Made by a program: the position numbers and the translations under genes. Positions 16,587-25,500 of a DNA stretch of 64,000 nt are shown here, one piece after another (within the stretch, counting starts at the first letter, position 1; each line of letters begins with the position of its first letter). This stretch comes from an uncultured Lentisphaerota bacterium (GTDB lineage Bacteria; Verrucomicrobiota; Kiritimatiellia; CAIQIC01): contig CAITZM010000101.1 in NCBI GenBank assembly GCA_903896925.1, positions 1-64,000 of the forward strand, in the 5' to 3' direction. The notes beneath the pieces were generated by a model. The model did not search any database. It worked only from the letters and a program-made list of their open reading frames with translations, and had not been told where the DNA came from.

Positions 16587-16928
16587 GGCATGGGTGATGG
16601 TGAATGGTTAATGGGTGATGGTGGATGCAGGAAGTCTGCCATAGCATCCGCGGATTTTTCCGTCCTTCTCGTCCTCTTCGTCCTTTTCCTCAAAAACCTG
16701 TGGCTCGAAAGTTCATCCACAGATTTCACAGATTTCCGGACAGAAGGCAGCCGGAGCAAACGACCACAGAGGTCGCAGAGGTAAGCACCCTTCGACTACG
16801 CCCAGGGCAGAGAGGTTCACGGAGGGTTGCCGCTGTGATTCCCTCAGCCCTCCGTGCCCTCCTCCGACCTCTGTGTCCTCTGTGGTGAAAGCCACTCAGT
16901 GATGCCCCGCGCGCACGCACCACGGCGC
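16587..16928. other. spacer with stacked short tandem repeats
   Basis: No gene. It contains an ATGGGTGATGGTGAATGG repeat (16590-16626), a CCGTCCTTCTCGTCC run (16660-16695), CCACAGATTTCACAGATTTCC (about 16717-16738), and a palindromic CCACAGAGG element (16763-16886). Confidence 0.7.
16763..16886. repeat. CCACAGAGG palindromic element, copy 1
   Basis: ACCACAGAGGTCGCAGAGG at the left and its near-complement CCTCTGTGTCCTCTGTGGT at the right bound a 124-bp segment. The left 60 bases closely match the element at 18488. Confidence 0.7.
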
Positions 16929-18020
16929 TCATTTCTTGGGCAACAGGTCTTTGACCACCGTCAAGTCGGCGGCGCCGCGGCCGGTGTTCCAGCCGTTCGA
17001 GCCGCCGGTGTAGTGTGCGGCCAGGAACTGGCGGTCGGTCACGTGGAAGACATAGCACTCGCAGGGGTGACGCCAGCCCGGCCAGGGCTCGCCCTTCTTC
17101 GACTCCTGCTTGAAGGCCCCGGCCGAAAAGCAGTCGAAGCGCGGCCCGCCCTGGCCGAAGATCTTGAGGTCGTCCGCGCCGGGGAACTGCAGGTGACTGA
17201 GGGCGTGCGTATGGCCGTGGAGGATCGCCACCACGTTGTAGTTCGTGATCGCATCGTAGAAAGCCCGGCGCTCGCCCAGCCCCCACCAGGTGGACTTCTC
17301 CAGGCCGAAATGCTGGATGATGACGACGGGGGTCGGGGCCGGCGCGTTCCGGGCCAGATAGGTGCGCAGAAAGGTCAGGCTCCCCTCCGGATCCTTCATC
17401 GAGCCGGGCTTTTCGCCAGCCTGGGGGGCGTCGCCGGCGTAGAGGTTCACGTTGACGAAGTGGACGCCCTGCCAGGCCCACGCGGAGTGCAATCCGTCGG
17501 GCGACAGCGTGGAGACCTGGCCGGCCTTCAGCATGGCCCGGTTGCGTGCGCGCAGGGCGTCGCGCACGGGACCCGTCTGGGTGCCGGCATCGTGATTCCC
17601 GGCCACGGCGAAGACCGGGAACCGCTTCGGGGTCAGGCCCTGCCACGGGAACAGCCGGTCGAACGCCTTCCATTGCTCCGCCGCGCGCGACTGGGTGAGG
17701 TCACCGGCGACGATGAGCCCGCTGGGCTTGCCCACAGGACGGAGGCCCTGCAGGGCCTCCGCCACCGGCCCCTGCGGCCAGGGCTGGCCGGGGATGGTGG
17801 CGATGACATCGAGCGTTTCGCTGAGGTGCTGCTCGTATTCGGCCGCCGTGATGGGCGGCTTGGCGTCTTTGTACTGCTGGCCGACATGGACATCGGACAC
17901 GAGGAAGAAGGTCAGGTCGCGTGCCGCGCCCGGCGCCGGCAGTCCGAAGGCCAGCAGGCCGAGGGTGAGAAGAAAAACGAACGGGGCGGTCCGGCGTGTT
18001 GCGTGGCGCATAGAAATCAT
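16929..18020 (-). CDS. exported calcineurin-like metallophosphoesterase
   Basis: A 363-residue phosphoesterase with an N-terminal signal sequence (FVFLLTLGLLAFGLPAPGAA). The five metal-binding motifs of the family are all visible: DVH (Asp43, His45), GDLT near 105, GNHD near 142, the His in IIQHFG, and GHTH near 268. It should hydrolyse phosphoester bonds with two bound metals, outside the cytoplasm. The start is taken as the ATG at 18020; the ATG at 18011 is equally possible because no clear ribosome binding site is seen. It stands alone between repeat-rich spacers. Substrate is unknown; sugar phosphates or phospholipids are open options. Confidence 0.88.
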   Translation of the reverse strand: MISMRHATRRTAPFVFLLTLGLLAFGLPAPGAARDLTFFLVSDVHVGQQYKDAKPPITAAEYEQHLSETLDVIATIPGQPWPQGPVAEALQGLRPVGKPSGLIVAGDLTQSRAAEQWKAFDRLFPWQGLTPKRFPVFAVAGNHDAGTQTGPVRDALRARNRAMLKAGQVSTLSPDGLHSAWAWQGVHFVNVNLYAGDAPQAGEKPGSMKDPEGSLTFLRTYLARNAPAPTPVVIIQHFGLEKSTWWGLGERRAFYDAITNYNVVAILHGHTHALSHLQFPGADDLKIFGQGGPRFDCFSAGAFKQESKKGEPWPGWRHPCECYVFHVTDRQFLAAHYTGGSNGWNTGRGAADLTVVKDLLPKK

Positions 18021-18125
18021 GCGGGGAGTGTAGCCGCGCGCCCCTCAGGACGGAAGTCTCCGGTTGTAACTCAGCGTTCGTGTTGGGTTGCCATGAAAGT
18101 GCCGCTTCGCCTGCGCAGAATTTTT

Positions 18126-18218
18126 GACAGAATCATTTAACGCAGAATCATTGCAGGCGGGGAAAATAAGTCGGCCAGTGAAACTTTTTAAATGATTCTG
18201 CCGTCAATGATTCTGTCG
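18126..18218. repeat. palindromic ATGATTCTG element (copy B)
   Basis: Left end GACAGAATCATT plus GCAGAATCATT; right end AATGATTCTGC plus AATGATTCTGTCG. The core contains AATAAGTCGGCCAGTGAAAC, shared with copies C and E. Confidence 0.85.
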
Positions 18219-18227
18219 ACTCTTCCC

Positions 18228-18256
18228 ATCACTTGAGCGCGCCGCACGACGGATAG
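18228..18256 (-). other. short relic of a gene 3' end (first copy)
   Basis: On the minus strand this reads the last codons YPSCGALK and stop, close to the final codons of the gene at 18703 (YPSRGAN and stop). It directly follows element copy B. Confidence 0.45.
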
Positions 18257-18321
18257 TTCTACTGACAGGACATCGGGTTAGGCTGCGATGCAGGTGCAGT
18301 TCCGCCTGCGGCAGAATTTTC

Positions 18322-18401
18322 GACAGAATCATTTAAAGCAGAATCATTGCAGACGGGGTAAATAAGCCGGTCAGTGAAACTTCTTAAAAATGATTCTGTC
18401 G
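18322..18401. repeat. palindromic ATGATTCTG element (copy C, one right unit lost)
   Basis: Same left end as copy B, but the right end has a single AATGATTCTGTCG. The flanks on both sides also match copy B, giving a repeat unit of roughly 190 bases. Confidence 0.85.
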
Positions 18402-18411
18402 ACTCTTCCCA

Positions 18412-18450
18412 TCACTTGAGCGCGCCGCGCGACGGATAGGGGCCGAAGAC
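18412..18450 (-). pseudogene. relic of the 3' end of a metallo-beta-lactamase-fold gene (second copy)
   Basis: The minus strand encodes TVFGPYPSRGALK and a stop, matching the end of the gene at 18703 (TKTFGPYPSRGAN and a stop). No upstream part of that gene is present, so this is a fragment copied along with the adjacent repeat. Confidence 0.5.
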
Positions 18451-18487
18451 CGTCCCCATTGGAGTCAGATGGCAACCGGAAGAAGCA

Positions 18488-18692
18488 ACCACAGAGGTCG
18501 CAGAGGTAAGCGCCCTTCGACAACGCCCAAGGCAGGAAGGTTCACGGAGGGCAATCGCCACGAAAGCACGCAAAGAACACAGAGCACACCATGTGATCTT
18601 TGTGTTCTTTTGCGGCAAAGTTTTCTTCCCTAGACTGACCTCGTGCCTTGCCCTCTGAGACCTCCTCTTACCTCTGTGGCCTCAGTGGTGAG
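18488..18692. repeat. CCACAGAGG palindromic element, copy 2
   Basis: The left 60 bases resemble the element at 16763. An inner inverted repeat GCAAAGAACACA/TGTGTTCTTTTGC lies at about 18570-18614, and the right end returns with CCTCTGTGGCCTCAGTGGT. Confidence 0.7.
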
Positions 18693-18702
18693 ATCGGAAA
18701 CC

Positions 18703-19953
18703 TCAGTTCGCGCCGCGCGAGGGATACGGGCCGAAGGTCTTCGTGACGAGGTGGCTCTCCGAGGTGTCATCGACGATCACCACGCGATAGCTGGCGCCGC
18801 CGGGGGCGACGCGCAGGACGATATGGCCGTGGTCGCTCGCCAGGCGGTCGATGCCCGGGATCGCCACCCGCGCGTCGGGGTGCACATCGGTGGCGAACAC
18901 CTCACGCGGACCGGGATAGAGCTGCTCCGACTGCAAGCGCTGCCACACGCCCGTCGTCGGATGATGGGCATCCCACACCGAGAGCGTCCAGACCCGCGCG
19001 CTCAACGTCGCGACGAAGAACTCGTTCATCGAGTCCACGTAACCGTGATGGTCCAGGATGGCCGCATCCACGGGGCCCACCGACTTGGCCACGGGAGTCT
19101 CGATGTCGCACCAGGCCGGGCTGTTCTTCCGGATGCCCGGCTGGTCGCCGCCGTTGAAGAATTTGAACGGGCCATAGCTCAGCAGGAACGAGCCGCTGAA
19201 CACATTCTCGTCCGGCCATTGCTTGCGCGGGATGGTCTCCAGGGAAGGCATCCGGTGGTCGGTGTTCGTACCCTGCCCGGTCCAGATTTCCCCGTTGACG
19301 CCCACGTTCCGAAATTCGAACCGGGGGTATTTCTTCGGCTCGCGACGCAAAACCACCTGATCGTTGCGTCCGGGCACGAACCGTTCGACCTGCAAGCCGT
19401 TCTTTGTATTTTGCCAATGCACGAACGCCAGGTAGTTGGTCATGAACGGGGCGGTTGGCTTGGCGGGGTTGGCATAGTCGGGCCAGCCGCGGTCCAGCAG
19501 CTTGCCGGTCTTCAGGTCCTCGACCACGCGGGTGAGGCCGGTGAGGATATAGCCGTGGGGCGAGACGGGCATGCCCGGCGCCAGCTCACCGAGGTGATCC
19601 TGGTGGAAATGGGTCAGCAGCACGTAATCCAGCGCCGGCTGCGGGTCGTGGCGCAGCGCATGCCGGATGTAGCGGACGACCCATTCGCCGGCCAGCCGGG
19701 AATCAGCGGGCCGCGGGGGCGTGTGCTTGGGGTTTTTGGCCGGCTGCTCGCCCGTATCGACCAGCAGCGTGGTCCCGTCGGGGAGGATGTAGAGCCCGGC
19801 GTTGCCGCGACCGGTGCTGATCTGGTGGATGTCGAGAGTCCCCGGCTCCCAAGGCGCGATGGGCTGCCCCACGACATCCCCGGCGCGGGCCACCCACGTA
19901 ACGGTCGACCAAAGACAGCAGGCAAGAAGCAGTCGCATATTCATACTACGCAT
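18703..19953 (-). CDS. exported metallo-beta-lactamase-fold hydrolase
   Basis: A 416-residue protein with a signal peptide (MRLLLACCLWSTVTWVARA) and the zinc motif THFHQDH (His115, His117, Asp119, His120). The preceding strand pattern TTLLVDTGEQ and the later segments SYGPFKFFNGGDQPG and AAILDHHGY fit the ComEC-type extracytoplasmic MBL group, where the GD and H-HG pieces supply the remaining ligands. It should hydrolyse an unknown ester, lactone or phosphodiester outside the cytoplasm. In-frame ATGs exist at 19953, 19944 and 19938, with no decisive ribosome binding site. Its last twelve codons recur twice in the downstream spacer next to palindromic elements. Confidence 0.85.
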   Translation of the reverse strand: MRSMNMRLLLACCLWSTVTWVARAGDVVGQPIAPWEPGTLDIHQISTGRGNAGLYILPDGTTLLVDTGEQPAKNPKHTPPRPADSRLAGEWVVRYIRHALRHDPQPALDYVLLTHFHQDHLGELAPGMPVSPHGYILTGLTRVVEDLKTGKLLDRGWPDYANPAKPTAPFMTNYLAFVHWQNTKNGLQVERFVPGRNDQVVLRREPKKYPRFEFRNVGVNGEIWTGQGTNTDHRMPSLETIPRKQWPDENVFSGSFLLSYGPFKFFNGGDQPGIRKNSPAWCDIETPVAKSVGPVDAAILDHHGYVDSMNEFFVATLSARVWTLSVWDAHHPTTGVWQRLQSEQLYPGPREVFATDVHPDARVAIPGIDRLASDHGHIVLRVAPGGASYRVVIVDDTSESHLVTKTFGPYPSRGAN

Positions 19954-20002
19954 TCTTACGGGTCACCCACGAAAGTCAAGTCACGCTGAGGCAGATTTCT
20001 TC

Positions 20003-20100
20003 GACAAAATCATTGATAACAGAATCATTGCAGACAGCGGGAAGAAGTCGAGGACATCCAACCTAATTATGAAATGATTCTGCCGTCAATGATTCTGTCG
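20003..20100. repeat. palindromic ATGATTCTG element (copy D)
   Basis: Left units GACAAAATCATT and ACAGAATCATT face AATGATTCTGCC and AATGATTCTGTCG. The core differs from copies B, C and E. Confidence 0.85.
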
Positions 20101-20198
20101 CCTCTTCAATTCGCAACTAAAGGTTACGGCTAGTTCTCCTGACAGGGCATGGGCTTGAGCCGCGATGCAGGTGCAGTTCCGCCTGCGCTGGAATTTTT

Positions 20199-20277
20199 GA
20201 CAGAATCATTGCAGACGGGAGCAATAAGCCGCCAGTGAAACTTCTTAAACATGATTCTGCCGTCCATGATTCTGTCG
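20199..20277. repeat. palindromic ATGATTCTG element (copy E, one left unit lost)
   Basis: A single GACAGAATCATT on the left faces ATGATTCTGCC and ATGATTCTGTCG. The core with CAATAAGCCGCCAGTGAAAC matches copies B and C. Confidence 0.85.
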
Positions 20278-20462
20278 TCGCTTTCGCCCGCCACCCCTAG
20301 CAAAGCTCGGGCCCGACACCGCCCGTTGCGCTGCGTGCATGGTGAAAACGTGACCCTGGCGCCTTCGCAGGCCGGTAGGCCGAAGGTAGGGTTATGCCCC
20401 ATGGCAGAAGGCCGGCGCAGGGCCTAGTGTCGCTCCATTGAAACGAGAGAATGGAGAAACAA

Positions 20463-20678
20463 ATGAAGAATAAAATAGTTGCACTATGCATGGTGATGTC
20501 CGCGTTGGCGCTGCCCCTCGTGATGGCGGGGTGCGCTGAAGAGGTTTCCAAAACCACGAGCAGCAAGACGACCAGCGATGGCGCGGTTAAAACAGACGAG
20601 AAGACCGTGACCAAGGCGGCGGACGGCACCGTGACCAAGACCGAAGAGTCCAAGACGACCACGCCCCCCAACAAGTAA
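20463..20678 (+). CDS. small Lys/Thr-rich lipoprotein
   Basis: A 71-residue protein with a lipoprotein signal (MKNKIVALCMVMSALALP followed by LVMAGC). The mature part is low-complexity, with repeated K-T, DG and V-T-K-T units (DGAVKTDEKT, DGTVTKTEES), and should be an unstructured, membrane-anchored tail. The ATG at 20463 has GGAG eight bases upstream; an ATG at 20451 is part of that site. I do not recognise a family. A strong hairpin follows at 20724. It could be a stress-related or periplasmic spacer lipoprotein; function unknown. Confidence 0.75.
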   Translation: MKNKIVALCMVMSALALPLVMAGCAEEVSKTTSSKTTSDGAVKTDEKTVTKAADGTVTKTEESKTTTPPNK

Positions 20679-20723
20679 ACCGATCAGATAGTGCATCCGG
20701 CAGGCTGTCGCAGTCCGGATTTC

Positions 20724-20785
20724 AGGCCCGCAGTCCGTTGGGTGCTTCTTATGCGCCCAACGAAACTGCGGGCCTCATTATATTT
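20724..20785 (+). terminator. long hairpin, probable terminator
   Basis: AGGCCCGCAGT (20724-20734) pairs with ACTGCGGGCCT (20765-20775), with a further GTTGGG/CCCAAC stem inside. A weak CATTATATTTC tract follows. It lies 46 bases after the small lipoprotein gene. Confidence 0.65.
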
Positions 20786-21077
20786 CAGAAGTTGTCGGGC
20801 CGGCGGCTGCCCGCTTGCGCTCCGCCAAGGCGCGGCGAGCGACACCGATTAGGGGGATCACGCCAAGGATGGAATATACCGACCACAATAATCTGGCCCC
20901 GCCATCCAGCCAGGAGCGCTGTTACAGGCTCGGATGAGACCCTGTCCGGCCTGTTGGGCGCGGCGCCCCGGTTCCGGCCCGGTCTTGACCGCCTACCCGG
21001 TTCCCTTGCAAAGCAAAAAATGAACCGTATGTTCGCCCACCTTAGCTCGCGAACCGACACCCGAAAGGAACCGCATT
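20786..21077. other. gene-free GC-rich spacer
   Basis: I see no supported gene or repeat between the hairpin and the next ribosome binding site (AAAGGAA at 21064-21070). Confidence 0.5.
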
Positions 21078-21860
21078 GTGAAGAGGATGACCAAGTGCTG
21101 GCTGTTGGCGCTGTTAGGCGGCACACTCCATGTACAGGCCGGCTATCGCCCCTTCACCTATACCTACGACACCTACCCGATGGGTCAGGGAAATTTCGAG
21201 GTGGAACAGTGGGTGACCCTCAAGCACCACACGGGCGCGGATTCCGGCTATACCCGCTGGGATTTCCGCGAGGAGCTGGAATACGGCGCGACCGACAAGC
21301 TCCGGCTGGCCCTTTATCTGCCGTCGTGGCAGGTCGAGGACTCGCGCGACCGCCACGGCGCGCGGTTCGACCAGGTCGGGCTGGAGGCCATTTACCTGCT
21401 CTCCAATCCGATCACCGACCCCATTGGCGCGGGCCTCTATGGCGAGGTGAACCTCGGCGAACGCGGCGAAGTGGAAGGTGAAATCAAACTGCTGCTGCAC
21501 AAGGAAATCGGCGATTGGACGTTGGCCTACAACCTCCTTGCGGAGACCGAAGTCCAGAATGTCGGCAGGTCCGGTGAACACGAGAAGGAGGGCGTTCTGG
21601 GCCACAGCCTCGGCATCTCTTGCAGCCTGGGTGCCGCCTGGCGCGTCGGCGGCGAGACAGTCGTAGAGACGGTCATCGAGGACTGGCGACGCTATGACCA
21701 CACTACGGTCTACGCCGGGCCAGTTGTCAGTTATCAGGGCGCCAACCTTGGGCAGAGCCAAGCTACCTGGTGGGTAACGCTCACACCGACCTTCCAGTTG
21801 ACCAGCCTTGAGGAAGAACCGGATTATGTCACGCGCCTGATCGTCGGTGTATCATTCTAA
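21078..21860 (+). CDS. outer-membrane beta-barrel protein
   Basis: A 260-residue protein with a signal peptide (CWLLALLGGTLHVQA) followed by alternating amphipathic strands: FEVEQWVTLKHH, REELEYGATDKLRLALYLP, RFDQVGLEAIYLLS, AGLYGEVNLGERGEVEGEIKLLLHK, TLAYNLLAETEV and WWVTLTPTFQL, ending in Phe (RLIVGVSF), the usual terminal signature of outer-membrane barrels. The GTG at 21078 is the preferred start because AAAGGAA lies seven bases upstream; the ATG at 21087 is alternative. It resembles the MetA/phenol-degradation type transporter barrels seen in many Gram-negatives, but the substrate cannot be read from the sequence. Confidence 0.8.
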   Translation: MKRMTKCWLLALLGGTLHVQAGYRPFTYTYDTYPMGQGNFEVEQWVTLKHHTGADSGYTRWDFREELEYGATDKLRLALYLPSWQVEDSRDRHGARFDQVGLEAIYLLSNPITDPIGAGLYGEVNLGERGEVEGEIKLLLHKEIGDWTLAYNLLAETEVQNVGRSGEHEKEGVLGHSLGISCSLGAAWRVGGETVVETVIEDWRRYDHTTVYAGPVVSYQGANLGQSQATWWVTLTPTFQLTSLEEEPDYVTRLIVGVSF

Positions 21861-22568
21861 AGCGGGCCTGAGTGCGGCCCACTGCGCCGGTGCGTTCCAG
21901 GCTGCAAGCCTCACCGTTGGCGCCCTTGTGTCACTTGCCCCAGGCTTGTCGTGTGTTCCACCGTACAATCCTCGCCCGCCTTCCAGCCGAGAACTCTCTT
22001 ACATGTTCGGATGTAACACCGCCGGCCTCCCTCGCTCCCGTCGCGGCCAAGGCTGTTCGAATTCGCTCCGCCATGGCGCAGCGGTCCCCAGCGCAACCAG
22101 GCTCGATCAGCTGCGGCCCCTACGGCGTAGAGTGCAGGCTTTCTCCCGCTCCAACGCAGAACTGCCGGCGAGCTGGTATATGTATCAAAGTGCGACCCCG
22201 GGCAGGCTCAATTGAGAGGGATCTGCCCCCATGCCACAGAAGTGGTGCAGAAATGACGAAAAGGTGGTAGATTCAACCCGTTCGGGATAATAGGGCGCGG
22301 TTGAAACGCTGTGTAAAGGGGAATAGGGTCACGTCTCGACAAGCGACAAATAATTCAGCACTGGAGATCAAGGCGCAGGAAGCGTGACAATGGAATGTCG
22401 TATGTCGAGACGTGACCCTGCCGCCGCGTGAATGTGTCGCCTCCTTTTCCCGTTAGACCGCAACCTCCACCCAAGCACCCATTGCAATAGGTCCGATCCG
22501 TCCTATAGGTCATATCTTCCCGGCCCGCAACATGATTCTGCCCAAAAACGCGCGCAGAGCGCCGCGGT
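21861..22568. other. 708-bp spacer with an IS-like inverted repeat
   Basis: No gene is convincing. It contains a 17-bp perfect inverted repeat element (22325-22419), an ATAGGTCCGATCCGTCCTAT repeat (22487-22506) and a lone CATGATTCTGCCC (22531-22543). Confidence 0.65.
22325..22419. mobile_element. 95-bp non-autonomous inverted-repeat element
   Basis: AGGGTCACGTCTCGACA (22325-22341) and TGTCGAGACGTGACCCT (22403-22419) are perfect complements with a 61-base core that contains GCGACAAAT and ATGTCGTAT. The form is that of a hairpin element mobilised by an IS200- or REP-associated Y1 transposase, which is inference; no such transposase lies in the window. Confidence 0.6.
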
Positions 22569-25500
22569 CTATTTCCGCTGGCGGCCCACCCACACGTAGT
22601 CGATGCGGCAGGTGCCGGTCAGAGGCTTGCCGTCCGAGAAGTCCAGGCGCAGCTGGTCCAGCACGCCGCCCCACCCTCCGGTGCCGCGCAGATCCAGCAG
22701 ATAGAGCCGCGACTCGGTGTCGTTCGGCGTCACTTCGAACACCTGCCCAAGGTTGGCTGCCCACGCCGGCGCCGCCTGGGTCGTGAACCGGAGGCGCATG
22801 TGCGTGGCCGGCGTGTGGTTCTGGATGCGGATGGCAACGAGACCGTTCTTATCCAAGTCCACGCCCAGCGCAGCGGGCGAAAGCAGGTGCGCGTCGGCCG
22901 CATTCGACATGGCGACCACGTAACAGCCGCCCGCCACCAGATGCACCGGCCGCGCTATGCAGGACCATTTCTGTCCAAGGAATTCCTCGTCTTGGGTGCC
23001 CAAGTTCCAGTCGGACCAGCCTTCCTTGTCCAGCGGCTTGGCAAAGGTCCAGGCCTTGGTCACGGTCGTGCCGGGCGGCAGGAGATGGACGGCTGTGCGG
23101 CTGCTGCGCCATAGCTCGCCGTCGTCCGCCTTCAGCCGCAGCAGGTAGTCGCCGGGCGCAGCAAACTCGGCCTTGGTCTCGAGCTGCGCCGGGTTGCGGA
23201 TGGCCACCGCGCCGGGCCCCTCGAAGACCTCCCACGTGGTGCTGAGCCGGCCGGGCCTGCCGTCGTCGTCGGCTGTGCCCGCCAGGCGCACCGTGGTGGA
23301 GTCGGTCCAGATTTCGGCACCGGCCTCGACCGCGGGCGGGTTGTTGAGCGGCATGGCCTTATCCAACGCCCGGGCTGTGGCATACGGGGTGTTGTTGGTG
23401 AGTGTCCAGCTCGTCAGGGCCGGCGCCTGGTTCGTGAAGAACGCGACGCCGGGCTCCAACACGTAGCCGTTGTCGCGGATCAGCCCCGTGCTGCAGCAGA
23501 TCTCGGGATTGTGCGAGCCGCCCCAGATGAAAATCTCGGAGGGGCCCAGCTTGTGCGCCACGTTGTTGCGGTCGAAGCGCGAGCCGGCGATCTCCACGTT
23601 CCGCGTCTGCGGCGACTTGAGGCCGAGCATTTCGATCGCCGCGCCCGCGTTGTTGCGGAACGTGCAGCGGTCCACCAGGCACCCTTCGCCGCCGGCCTCG
23701 AAATCGATGCCGCCCTCGTCGTGCGAGCCGGAGTCGGGCTGGTTGAGGAAGTGGCAGTTGCGGATGACCAGGCCATATTGGTTACCCAGCATGATGCCCA
23801 TCGTGCCGGCGTGGGCATGCCAGCCGGAGGCGTCGAAAATACTGTTCTGCAACCAGGCCCGGCTGACGGACGTGAGGAACGGATGCGGCGAGGTGTTGTG
23901 CGCGTAGTTGTCGTGGCAGAACACGCGATCGATGAACACGTTCTTGCCCGTGAAGCGGAAGCCCGACGAGCACTGGAACATCTCGCAGTCGCGCAGCACC
24001 AGGTCCTCGCCGACGGAACCGCTGGCGGCAATGCCGCCCGCCGCCTCGCCATCGCCCCGCGCGCCCCGGCGGTCGCGCCACTCCGGAATCCCATGGGCGT
24101 TGAAGCGATAGAGGCCCTCGATGTGGTGGGCGATGCAGTCCTCGATCAGCAGGCCGCGGTGGCCGCCTTCCGCGTAATAGACGATCAGGCCTTTGCCCGC
24201 GTAACAGACGGTCAGGCCGCGCACGCACAGATAATCCGGGTTCTTGATCAGCACGCAGCGCTCGTCGATATCGCCATCGCGGCGGATGACCGGCCGCGCA
24301 CCCTCGCCGTAGGCGCCGATTTCGGCCCAAGCCTGTGCGGAGCCGTGTGCAAACAGCGCCAGTTCCTGGTTGATGACACTGCCGCGCCGGATCAGCAGGC
24401 GCTCGCCGGGGCCCAGCGTCCGGCCGTTGACCGGCGTGAAGTCGCGCCAGGCCGTTTCGGGCGACGTGCCTGCGCGGGCGTTGTCGCCGCCGATGCCATC
24501 CACATAATACGTGGCCGCCTGTCCGTTCGTCCCGACCGGCGGTTGCCACGCGCGGGCGGAATAATCGGGATCGGTCGCGGGCAGGATCGCCAGGGGTTTA
24601 TGCACCAGGATGGATGCGGCCCCCGGCAGGGCGAGCTTGACCGTGGCGGTCGCGCTCTGGCTGGTGTCGGCGCGGATGCGCCACGCGACCGGTATCGCGC
24701 CCTGCTCCGGCAGCACGCCCAGATCCAGCCGGGCGGGTGTCTCGCAGACCACGCCCGGCGGCAGCACCAGCGTCGCGACGCAGCCGGTCGTGGCCCGGCC
24801 GTAGTTGCGGACCACGCCGGTCAACCGCTCGGGGCACCCGGCGCGCAGCAGCGTGCTGGAAGTGAAGAACTCCGTCAGCCTCGCCACGACCGGCCGGGGG
24901 TTTTCGAGGCGCAGGTTGGCCAGCAGCCCGTTGAACCGGCCCAGCCTCAGGGGCGCTTGACCAGGTGCCGCGCGGCCGGAACGCAGGATCTCCGTCCGCT
25001 CGCCGTTGACCTCGAGCTTGAGGGCCAGGCCGTCCCACTCGGCGATCACACGGTACCATTTGTTCGAGGCCACGCGCTGCCCGGAGCGCACCCGCGACTC
25101 CCACTGGCCGTTGAGTTTCACGAAGAAGGCGAAGTTGCCGCCTTCGGCCTGCGGGTCGAGGCGCAGCATGTACTCCTCACCTTTCACCACCAGCTCCACG
25201 TTACCTGCCGGCAGGCTCTTGAACAGGACCGAGCAGTCGAGGCGCAGGCCGGGCGCAAGCTGCAGGTCAGGCGTACTGGGCGTGGCAAATGAGCCGGAAG
25301 CGGACAGCAGCGCCCGGCCGCCGGACACCGGCGCAAACGCGCTTTGCTTGGCTGTAAAATCGTGGCCGTGGCCGGAGGCATCGCGCAGGTCGCCGTCAAA
25401 CGGCCAGTTCGCCACGCCCGTGAAGCAACCGCCCGGGCTGGCGATTTTCAGGTCGTCCAGCGCACCCTCGAACGCCCCGAGGTGCAGCGGCTCGCTGGTC

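Larger units (their letters stand above)
18021..18702. other. 682-bp repeat-built spacer
   Basis: No intact gene. It contains two palindromic ATGATTCTG elements in a partial tandem duplication (18126-18218 and 18322-18401), each followed by a tail resembling the 3' end of the neighbouring metallo-beta-lactamase-fold gene, then a CCACAGAGG element (18488-18692). Confidence 0.75.
19954..20462. other. spacer with two more palindromic elements
   Basis: No gene found. It holds element copies D (20003-20100) and E (20199-20277). The 60 bases before copy E (from about 20130) match the sequence before copy C (from about 18253). Confidence 0.75.

Noticed and set aside
20785-21126. Minus-strand short frame resembling a membrane tail (VIPLIGVARRALAERK)
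   Set aside because: No start codon with a ribosome binding site, no sorting motif ahead of it, and the upstream frame closes within a few codons.
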